Shown here piece by piece: positions 1 to 4,933 of a stretch of DNA of 7,170 bases (position 1 is its first letter; every line of letters begins with the position of its first letter). Source of the stretch: Acidobacteriota bacterium. GTDB lineage: Bacteria; Acidobacteriota; Terriglobia; UBA7540. The notes beneath the pieces are model-generated. The model searched no databases. It had not been told where the DNA came from and worked only from the letters and a program-made list of their open reading frames with translations. Where the stretch lies: the NCBI GenBank assembly GCA_021786455.1, contig JAJYNF010000238.1, forward strand, positions 1 through 7,170. Direction: 5' to 3'. The position numbers were made by a program, and so were the translations under genes.

Positions 1-190
1 TTTCAGGTCTGCGCCAATAGCCGGTAGCCCCGGCACTGCCCTCCGTGCCGCGGGCACTTCTTCACCTGGATTCGCCCCACGCACGTGCCACTCCGTCATC
101 TCCGATCTCCCTCTCGGCGGGAGAGGAATCTGCTTTCCGCTCCGTCCATACCGAAAAGGCGTCTCGTGTGCTCGCAGCGTCCACCTTCAG
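1..190. repeat. Palindrome-rich intergenic DNA at the left edge
   Basis: No recognisable gene. Three perfect inverted repeats are visible: CGGCAC (31-36) with GTGCCG (45-50); CCTCTC (110-115) with GAGAGG (121-126); and CCACC (181-185) with GGTGG (190-194), loop TTCA. The 12-mer AGGTCTGCGCCA at 5-16 recurs in the same orientation at 1750-1761 inside the hairpin array on the other side of the carboxypeptidase gene. This density of short hairpins is what is seen in dispersed REP-like or terminator-like intergenic DNA, and it argues against coding here even though one plus-strand frame is open from the window edge. Whether the palindromes are mobile or simply structural cannot be told from one window. 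Confidence 0.5.
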
Positions 191-337
191 GTGGGCAAGC
201 GGCTTCGCAATCTGCATCGGTATTCGGACTTCAAGCTCTACAACGTGGCTCTGTCGGAAAAAATCCAAGCGCCCCGAAAGCGGAAGCCGGCCGCCCAAGC
301 CGCGCCTCCTGCCTCGAAGCGGCCGAAGGGAAACTGA
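191..337 (+). CDS. Possible small basic ORF or gene remnant, unrecognised
   Basis: A 48-codon plus-strand frame starting at GTG 191 and ending TGA 335-337; the same frame has no stop back to position 2, so it could also be the 3' end of a longer gene running off the window. The product is strongly basic, with a Lys/Arg/Pro/Ala-rich tail after a more ordinary stretch containing RYSDFKLYNVALSEKIQ. Its stop directly abuts the TAA (340-338) of the convergent carboxypeptidase gene, a spacing that real convergent genes can show. Against it: no ribosome binding site precedes the GTG, the GTG sits in a small palindrome, the upstream part of the frame reads like non-coding DNA, and I recognise no family. 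It may be a decayed remnant or chance. Confidence 0.2.
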   Translation: MGKRLRNLHRYSDFKLYNVALSEKIQAPRKRKPAAQAAPPASKRPKGN

Positions 338-1561
338 TTATTCGGAGGAGGGGACGCGCAAGATGCTGCACGTGTATCGCCTGTCGCGGAGCACCCGGCA
401 CGTTCCTTCCGCCTGAGCCTCCGTCATGTTAGAAAACCTGGCAAGATATTGCCCGCCACGCAGCCGGACAAGGAGGGGTCGGGCGCGCTTCAGGCTTTCC
501 GGGTCAGTGCGAAAGGCGCTTTGGAGCACGAGCCTTACCTGATAGGGGTTGCGGAAAATCATGCCAAGCTGGATGAGCCAATCGAAAGAGGGATGGGGCA
601 AATGGCTCTCCTCGACGGAGACGTCGGATACTTTCGCGGAGTGGTCCGTCGCGGGGACCGTTCCGGGCGTTGTGCGCGATTCCGCGCTCAAGGCTCTTGA
701 CTTATCGAGGGCAAAGCCTTGATTGAGGATCGCTTCCATGAGGCGATCGCGCGAATACGCGGTTGTCCCTCCCATGACCACGGCCAGCAATCGCCGGCCG
801 TTTCGAACCGCGGAAGTCACCAGATTGTACCCCGAGGCGTCAGTGTAACCTGTCTTCATGCCATCAACGCCCGGACATTCCCCCAACAGGTAATCGAAGC
901 CGTTGATGATGCTGCCGCGAAAGTCAAAACGGTTCACTCCGAAATAGTGGTAATACTGGGGATATTGGTGGATGATGGCCAGGGCCAAGGTCGCCATGTC
1001 GCGGGCGGTGGTCTTTTGCCAAGGATTCGGCAAGCCGGAAGCGTTGCGAAAGGTTGTGCGAGTCATCCCTAAGCGATCGGCCGCCTGATTCATCAGGGCC
1101 GCAAAGTGAGTCTCGGTTCCTCCGATCGCCTCGGCCAAAACGACCGCGGCATCATTGGCCGAGCGGGTTGTGATGCCGAGGATCGCGGAATTGACGGAAA
1201 TCGTTCCTCCCGGACGCAAGTACAACTTCGTGGGAGGTTGCGCAGCGGCGTGAGCGGAGATTGGCAGCCTTTCACTCAACCACATCCGGCCGGCGACCAG
1301 TTGGTGAAAAGTGATGTATAGGGTCATCAGTTTGGCGAGGGACGCGGGGTAGGTTCGGGCGTCCGCATTGTGCGCTTCGAGAACCACGCCTGTCTGGGCG
1401 TCTTCGACGATGTAGGAGTGGACCCGCGCGCTTGCCCAAGAGGGCGCGGCAACGATGATGCCCGCAGCAAGGGCAAGCCTTGCGGCCAACCGCGCGCCGC
1501 GTGCGCGACAGAAAAAACCCACCCTTCGGTGGACAGGGCAAAAACCATTCCGCAATCTCAC
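338..1561 (-). CDS. dacA: D-alanyl-D-alanine carboxypeptidase (peptidase S11) with SPOR domain
   Basis: A secreted, low-molecular-mass penicillin-binding-protein-type enzyme that would remove the terminal D-Ala from peptidoglycan pentapeptides in the periplasm. All three active-site motifs are intact: SLAK (Ser74, Lys77), SAN (134-136) and KTG (236-238). The N-terminus carries an arginine-rich region, a hydrophobic stretch (about 26-40) and a plausible signal cleavage after ASA (about residue 46). The catalytic domain ends near 285, a low-complexity Ser/Thr linker follows, and residues about 338-403 look like a SPOR domain, which in characterised proteins binds denuded glycan at division septa. 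The usual PBP5 C-terminal domain is absent. Start: GTG at 1561 behind GGAGGGG (1572-1566). The gene is separated from the redox genes by a terminator and a hairpin array, so it is probably an independent unit. From memory of the family it resembles alphaproteobacterial SPOR-containing homologues more than acidobacterial ones. Confidence 0.92.
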   Translation of the reverse strand: MRLRNGFCPVHRRVGFFCRARGARLAARLALAAGIIVAAPSWASARVHSYIVEDAQTGVVLEAHNADARTYPASLAKLMTLYITFHQLVAGRMWLSERLPISAHAAAQPPTKLYLRPGGTISVNSAILGITTRSANDAAVVLAEAIGGTETHFAALMNQAADRLGMTRTTFRNASGLPNPWQKTTARDMATLALAIIHQYPQYYHYFGVNRFDFRGSIINGFDYLLGECPGVDGMKTGYTDASGYNLVTSAVRNGRRLLAVVMGGTTAYSRDRLMEAILNQGFALDKSRALSAESRTTPGTVPATDHSAKVSDVSVEESHLPHPSFDWLIQLGMIFRNPYQVRLVLQSAFRTDPESLKRARPLLVRLRGGQYLARFSNMTEAQAEGTCRVLRDRRYTCSILRVPSSE

Positions 1562-1572
1562 GTAACCCCTCC
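1562..1572 (-). promoter_or_regulatory. Ribosome binding site fixing the GTG start of the carboxypeptidase
   Basis: GGAGGGG at 1572-1566 lies four bases (TTAC) before GTG 1561-1559. No in-frame ATG with a comparable site exists near the signal peptide, so GTG is the best start although it gives a long, arginine-rich signal region. Confidence 0.7.
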
Positions 1573-1738
1573 GGGTTTGAAATTCACTCGGCCCCGGCTC
1601 GCGCGGATGGCGCGGCTCAAATACTCACGGCGTATTCTGCCATAGGAGACCCAGTTTGGTCTAGAAGTGTTTCATGCCCAAGAACCCGAGATTGAGTGGA
1701 GTGAAGGCGCCGATGCGCGGAGGTTCTCCGACCCGCGA
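1562..1738. other. Leader region of the carboxypeptidase gene, no gene seen
   Basis: This stretch separates the hairpin array from the GTG start. I see no supported gene. On the minus strand a weak sigma70-like arrangement can be drawn: TAGACC near 1664, 18 bases, then CAGAAT near 1640, each matching about four of six consensus positions. A small inverted repeat AGACC (1647-1651) / GGTCT (1658-1662) lies within it. The promoter must lie somewhere in this region if the terminator upstream works, but the exact site is uncertain. Confidence 0.3.
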
Positions 1739-1845
1739 CGCAGACCTAAAGGTCTGCGCCAGCCGCGAACCCGCGACGGATAAAACACCGTCGCGGCTAC
1801 CAAGCGCGGCGGACAAAAACCGCCGGTCACGGACCGGCGCGACGG
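1739..1845. repeat. Array of perfect intergenic hairpins
   Basis: Three perfect stems stand close together. CGCAGACC (1739-1746) pairs with GGTCTGCG (1751-1758) around loop TAAA. CCGCGACGG (1771-1779) pairs with CCGTCGCGG (1788-1796) around an 8-base loop. CGCCGGTC (1821-1828) pairs with GACCGGCG (1832-1839) around ACG. An alternative stem, CGGCGG (1807-1812) with CCGCCG (1820-1825), competes with the third. A GGTAGCCG-type sequence recurs on the minus strand between stems, giving a modular look. The third stem acts as a likely terminator; the others have no T-tract. The array shares a 12-mer with the left edge of the window. Confidence 0.7.
1815..1839 (-). terminator. Rho-independent terminator after the cupredoxin-like gene
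   Basis: On the minus strand an 8-bp GC-rich stem (1839-1832 with 1828-1821, 3-base loop) begins seven bases after the TAG stop at 1848-1846. It is followed by G and five T (1819-1815). On the plus strand the same stem lacks a T-tract, so it is directional. It closes the redox gene block and isolates it from the carboxypeptidase gene. Confidence 0.65.
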
Positions 1846-2601
1846 CTACCGGAAGGTGAAGTTCAACGGGACGGTTTGGCCGGGACGGATGGTTACCTGC
1901 TGCTGCTGAGAGCCGAAGGTAGCCGTCCAGGCGGCGACGGTGTAATGGCCGGGGGGCAAGCCTCGAAGGGCGTAACGACCGGTCGAGCCAGTGACAGCGT
2001 AAAATGGGTTGGAAGTGACGCCGATGTACGCATGCATCCAAGGGTGCTGATTACACTGCACAGGAATCATTACCTCCGGTCGGGTGAAACGTTTGATGAA
2101 CGGCGGGGCGCCCGGCGGCTGCGATTGGTTCCAGGACCGGTTGAGCTTGGGCATGATGTGAATGTTGTGCGTGGTGGGATCGTGCGAAACCACCTTGAGC
2201 GGTTGACCGACCATAATCCCCAAAACGTGCGGGACATACATGCAGCCTTGCTGGTCCAGGACCACTGGCATCGCGGGAGGGGTAAAATGCCGGTGGCCAA
2301 GGCCTGACTTGATATACACGAAGGCGTTTGGCAAGGTGCCATTGGGATTGACTTGGCCGTCCTGATAGTAAACCGGACCTTTGTGCAGGGAAACGCAGAC
2401 CGGGTCGGCATTCATGAGGATGCGGCGGGGCTTGGGCCGGGCGCCTTCAAAGAGGATTTGCCCGGTAACTGCTCCGGTCGCCGCCGAGGCGGATTCCGAC
2501 TGAGGGCGGGGCGCGCCAGGCGGCGACGCCAGAGCAGAACTCCATGCGCCAGGGAGAAGCAACACGCTGAACCCGATCAGAAGTTTGTTTCTCGAGACCA
2601 T
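1846..2601 (-). CDS. Secreted cupredoxin-like protein with carboxypeptidase-regulatory-like fold
   Basis: A 251-residue exported protein, probably periplasmic. Residues 1-26 form a signal peptide (hydrophobic LLIGFSVLLLPGAW, cleavage probably after ALA). The mature part starts with an Ala/Ser/Pro-rich spacer, then a beta-rich domain. Candidate metal ligands are His140, His145 and His148 in SHDPTTHNIHIM, and Cys183, His186 and Met189 in CNQHPWM, which together resemble a type 1 copper site (His-Cys-His-Met), although Cys-His-Met spacing is tighter than in plastocyanin. Cys69 and Cys120 are further conserved-looking cysteines. The C-terminal third (about 196-250, with GRYALRGLPPGHYTVAAW) looks like a carboxypeptidase-regulatory or transthyretin-like sandwich. 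Start ATG 2601 is preceded by AAAGGAGGG (2618-2610); the frame extends further upstream to 2694 but that would overlap the preceding gene and hide the signal peptide. It lies 77 bases after the porin-cytochrome and has a nearly identical ribosome binding site, suggesting co-expression. A role as electron carrier is inference; such proteins are often annotated only as hypothetical or methylamine-utilisation-like. Confidence 0.75.
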   Translation of the reverse strand: MVSRNKLLIGFSVLLLPGAWSSALASPPGAPRPQSESASAATGAVTGQILFEGARPKPRRILMNADPVCVSLHKGPVYYQDGQVNPNGTLPNAFVYIKSGLGHRHFTPPAMPVVLDQQGCMYVPHVLGIMVGQPLKVVSHDPTTHNIHIMPKLNRSWNQSQPPGAPPFIKRFTRPEVMIPVQCNQHPWMHAYIGVTSNPFYAVTGSTGRYALRGLPPGHYTVAAWTATFGSQQQQVTIRPGQTVPLNFTFR

Positions 2602-2636
2602 GCGAAAAACCCTCCTTTGAGATTTCCGATTGAGGC

Positions 2637-2658
2637 CGGCGGCGAGCGCCTGCCGCCG
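2637..2658. repeat. Hairpin between porin-cytochrome and cupredoxin-like genes
   Basis: CGGCGGC (2637-2643) pairs perfectly with GCCGCCG (2652-2658) around an 8-base loop. There is no following T-tract on the minus strand, so it is more likely to moderate read-through or stabilise the upstream message than to terminate fully. Confidence 0.45.
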
Positions 2659-2678
2659 CCGAGCCGGATGGGCCGCGG

Positions 2679-4016
2679 CTAAAAAATAAACCATACCATC
2701 ATATACAGGGCGTTGTTGCCCGAGGCGTTGCGCCCGGCTCCATCATAATTCGTGCTGGCTCCGTTGAACCTGAAAAAGTTTCGGTACTGGAGCGCAAGCT
2801 GAATGTTTTGCACCGGCCAGTAGGAAAACTGCGAAACCAGGCCGTCCGTGTGGGGATCGCCCGTGGCGCTGCCGACCACCGCGGACGGCGCGTAAAGCAC
2901 CGGGTCCGTGGTGCCCGTGGTGTTGAACCAGCCCAGGGTGGCGGCGTATTTGTTGCCAATGTGATAGGTAGCGTCGAGGCGCTCGGTGTTGAGGTGATGC
3001 GGAATGAAACCGGCGGTGCCCTCGGCAAAATCGGCGTTGAGCTGTGAATTCTCGTGAATATAGACGCCGTGGACCGAAATCAGGTCGTTGCGCTTTTTGA
3101 GCGGAATCGTGTGCTCCAATTGAAAGTCGGCGGCGAGGTCGGTGTAATAGTCTCTCGGGCCAACGACCGCGTTGGGCGTTGAGGCGACATGCATCCCGAA
3201 AGTGCCGACCTCAAGGTAGTTGTTGCCCATCGTTTGCTGCCAAGCCAGTCGCCAGTAGGGCGCGATGCCTTGGATGTTGATGCCAAACCCGGCGCCGGGA
3301 TTGGGCTGCGCGCCGCCCAAGTGCTCGGAGCGGTAGGCGGTGACGTCGCCGTATAGGTGATTGTTCCACATGGCGTAGCCGCCCAGGCCCGCTACGTCCT
3401 GCGCCAGGGAACCGTCCACTAAAGCCGCGGCCATGGGCGAAGGGGCGGAATCCGGCGCAACCCAAGGGAAGCCCCAAGCCGGTGTGTCGTTCCAAAGGTC
3501 TTCAACGGTCGGATTATTGTTGAAGGTAAGGCCGTAGGTGACGTTTTTCCCGCCGATCGTGGTCTGATTGGCGTAACGGATGTCCGTGTTATCCCAACTG
3601 AAATGATCGTCCTGGCCGCTGTAGGTGACTTGAATGAACGCTCCTACGTGGGTGGCCATGGCTCCGGCGAGAAATAGGCTGGCCGACTGCGGCAACTCAA
3701 AACTGCCGTTTTGAGTGCCGGGCTGCGGCTGGTTCGTGGTGGTGTTGGAAATTTGGAAGAACGCCGAGAGCGGCAGAAACGAAAGCAGGCTGAGCTTGGC
3801 TTCCGCCTGACCCGCCGGGGCGGTAATTTCTTTGATACCCACCAGCGTGTACCCGTTGAGCTTGAACAGCCGCCCGAGCGGCGTGAGCTCGGGGATCGTC
3901 GTGTGGCACGAACTGCACGCCAAGCCCGTCTGGCGCGCAAAGCTTGGCACGCCGTAGGCTTTGGGCAAAGAGTAAGCAAGCAGAACAGCGACCCCCAACA
4001 ACAACTTCGACTTCAT
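2679..4016 (-). CDS. Cyc2-like outer-membrane monohaem cytochrome-porin fusion
   Basis: A 445-residue exported protein. Residues 1-22 form a signal peptide ending AYG. Directly after it comes PSFARQTGLACSSCH, with the only c-type haem site (Cys34, Cys37, His38), then a short conserved-looking segment PELTPLGRLFKLNGYTL (42-58). The remaining roughly 370 residues alternate polar and hydrophobic residues in many short strands, are rich in Asn, Gly and aromatics, contain no further cysteine, and end in WFIF with a terminal Phe, the usual outer-membrane barrel signature. This order (signal, FARQTG-CxxCH, GR-FK-GYT, barrel) matches Cyc2, the fused cytochrome-porin that oxidises Fe(II) in Acidithiobacillus and Zetaproteobacteria, and the length is right. 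The wider family contains uncharacterised members, so substrate is not assigned. Start ATG 4016 follows AAGGAGG (4031-4025). It lies 150 bases after the regulator and just before the cupredoxin-like gene. Architecture is confident; iron oxidation or other extracellular electron transfer is inference. Confidence 0.8.
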   Translation of the reverse strand: MKSKLLLGVAVLLAYSLPKAYGVPSFARQTGLACSSCHTTIPELTPLGRLFKLNGYTLVGIKEITAPAGQAEAKLSLLSFLPLSAFFQISNTTTNQPQPGTQNGSFELPQSASLFLAGAMATHVGAFIQVTYSGQDDHFSWDNTDIRYANQTTIGGKNVTYGLTFNNNPTVEDLWNDTPAWGFPWVAPDSAPSPMAAALVDGSLAQDVAGLGGYAMWNNHLYGDVTAYRSEHLGGAQPNPGAGFGINIQGIAPYWRLAWQQTMGNNYLEVGTFGMHVASTPNAVVGPRDYYTDLAADFQLEHTIPLKKRNDLISVHGVYIHENSQLNADFAEGTAGFIPHHLNTERLDATYHIGNKYAATLGWFNTTGTTDPVLYAPSAVVGSATGDPHTDGLVSQFSYWPVQNIQLALQYRNFFRFNGASTNYDGAGRNASGNNALYMMVWFIF

Positions 4017-4166
4017 CGGATAAACCTCCTTGTGTTGGCAGGCTCAAAAACCCTGGAGCTGCCGAAAACCGAACGTGCATTCAAAAAACCTTCCCCCAAA
4101 TCCGCCGGGAAAGCCAGAGGGTTTCAACTCAGCCTCTTCAACACGGGCACCGCAGCCTCCTCATGC
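4017..4166. other. Spacer between regulator and porin-cytochrome
   Basis: A 150-base gap without a gene. It includes the strong ribosome binding site of the porin-cytochrome. Two short T-runs occur on the minus strand (near 4088-4083 and 4052-4048) without a convincing stem before them, so I do not call a terminator. The gap is large enough for a separate promoter but no good sigma70 pair is visible. Confidence 0.35.
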
Positions 4167-4763
4167 TCATAGGCCGAGGGGCGGTTCGTTCGAGCGAGGC
4201 TTGTCGCCGGGAGCCTGCGAAACGCTCGGTCGGCCGCGAGCCTTATCGGCCAAGGCGCGAATTCCCTTGTGCAGCTTGATCAGCCGACCGAACGGCCCGC
4301 CAGGCAAGTAGCGCAATTCATCGTAAAGCGGAAGAATCACCTCGAAGAACTCCAGTGCGTGCTTCATGCGCGCGGCCGTGTGACGGTCGGGCGGATTGGC
4401 ATTTTGCGCCTCGGCGAGGCATTCGCGCAGGACGGCGACGCTGGGGTTAATTTCGCGGCGCTTGCGCTCCTCCAAAATCACTCGAAACATCTCCCAGACA
4501 TCCTGGATGGCTTCGTAATGCTGGCGCCGGTCGCCGCGCACGTGAATGGGGCGGATCAGCCCCCAGCCCTCGAGCTCGCGCAGGCTGGCACTGACATTCG
4601 AGCGGGCCACGCCCAGCGAAGCGGCAATCTCCTCGGCATTCAGCGGACCGGGTGAAAGGTAAAACAGGGCGTGCATCTGCGCCACGGAGCGGTTGACTCC
4701 CCAGTGAGATCCCATCTCACCCCATAGCGAAATGAACTTTTCGGCGACGGGCGAAATTTCCAT
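4167..4763 (-). CDS. GbsR/MarR-family transcriptional regulator
   Basis: A 198-residue cytoplasmic DNA-binding protein. A winged helix-turn-helix occupies about residues 24-86: LNAEEIAASLGV (41-52) is the first helix of the HTH, RSNVSASLRELEGWGLI (54-70) the recognition helix, and RGDRRQHYEA (76-85) the wing. The N-terminal GEMGSHWGVNRSVAQMHALFYLS pattern, split here as GEMGSHWGVNRS then VAQMHALFYLS, is typical of the GbsR subgroup. A helical dimerisation region follows (about 88-175), and a disordered polar tail ends the protein. Known GbsR-type proteins repress transport or osmoprotectant genes, but related ones sit beside many kinds of operon, so the ligand is unknown; one cysteine (115) is present. 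No ribosome binding site precedes ATG 4763, so the message may be leaderless or the start may be weakly used. It sits between the bc-type complex and the porin-cytochrome on the same strand and is the obvious candidate to control one or both. Confidence 0.85.
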   Translation of the reverse strand: MEISPVAEKFISLWGEMGSHWGVNRSVAQMHALFYLSPGPLNAEEIAASLGVARSNVSASLRELEGWGLIRPIHVRGDRRQHYEAIQDVWEMFRVILEERKRREINPSVAVLRECLAEAQNANPPDRHTAARMKHALEFFEVILPLYDELRYLPGGPFGRLIKLHKGIRALADKARGRPSVSQAPGDKPRSNEPPLGL

Positions 4764-4771
4764 ATCAGCGG

Positions 4772-4795
4772 TTTATTCTATCCAATCAGAACAAA
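4772..4795. promoter_or_regulatory. Inverted repeat over the putative promoter of the regulator
   Basis: TTTATTC (4772-4778) and GAACAAA (4789-4795) are inverted arms matching at six of seven positions, separated by 10 bases. The left arm overlaps a minus-strand TAGAAT (4780-4775), a good -10 candidate that would start transcription about five bases before the ATG. An operator here would block the promoter, fitting autoregulation by the winged-helix protein. The -35 region is weak. This is a candidate by position and symmetry only. Confidence 0.35.
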
Positions 4796-4840
4796 TCGTA
4801 GGAACAGAAATATAAAGTAAGCGGGCGGCGCAGGGCTGTC

Positions 4841-4876
4841 GGTGACGCGGGTCACAAGCATTCGTGACCTGCGACA
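4841..4876. promoter_or_regulatory. Nested palindromes including a CRP/FNR-family-like site
   Basis: On the minus strand TGTGA (4856-4852), six bases, TCACC (4845-4841) matches nine of ten positions of the CRP-type pattern TGTGA-N6-TCACA. Overlapping it, GGTCAC (4850-4855) and GTGACC (4864-4869) form a second perfect inverted repeat, extendable to nine bases with one mismatch. Outer TGTCG (4837-4841) and CGACA (4872-4876) pair as well. The cluster lies 60-95 bases after the cytochrome b/c stop and about 75-110 bases before the regulator start, roughly 45 bases upstream of where a minus-strand TATATT (4814-4809) would start transcription. It could be an activator site or a terminator-type hairpin; no T-tract follows directly. 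Confidence 0.4.
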
Positions 4877-4877
4877 C

Positions 4878-4901
4878 GCAGAGGGACTCCCAACTCCCTG
4901 C
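4878..4901 (-). terminator. Possible terminator-like hairpin after the cytochrome b/c gene
   Basis: AGGGA (4882-4886) pairs with TCCCT (4895-4899), and outer GCAG (4878-4881) can pair with CTGC (4898-4901) in an alternative register. It begins about 33 bases after the cytochrome b/c stop. There is no T-tract, so termination, if any, would need other factors. Confidence 0.25.
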
Positions 4902-4933
4902 CTACGTCTGCCCTGATCCGTCCATGGAACGGC

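Noticed and set aside
1..190. CRISPR array or tandem repeat at the left edge
   Set aside because: The palindromes differ from one another and are not regularly spaced; no direct repeat-spacer pattern.
1661..2041. 126-codon minus-strand frame ending in PLNLGFLGMKHF
   Set aside because: Most of it lies in a second frame under the cupredoxin-like gene and then runs through the hairpin array; no family likeness. The tail looks protein-like but nothing else supports it.
2602..2694. N-terminal extension of the cupredoxin-like frame to 2694
   Set aside because: It would overlap the porin-cytochrome end and bury the signal peptide; ATG 2601 has a strong ribosome binding site and begins a clear signal peptide.
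3711..4172. Long plus-strand frames opposite the porin-cytochrome and regulator
   Set aside because: Arg/Gly-rich translations without domains, typical of antisense frames in GC-rich genes.
4801..4933. tRNA or small RNA gene in the palindrome-rich gap
   Set aside because: No cloverleaf or T-loop sequence could be found; the symmetry is better explained by operator or terminator structure.
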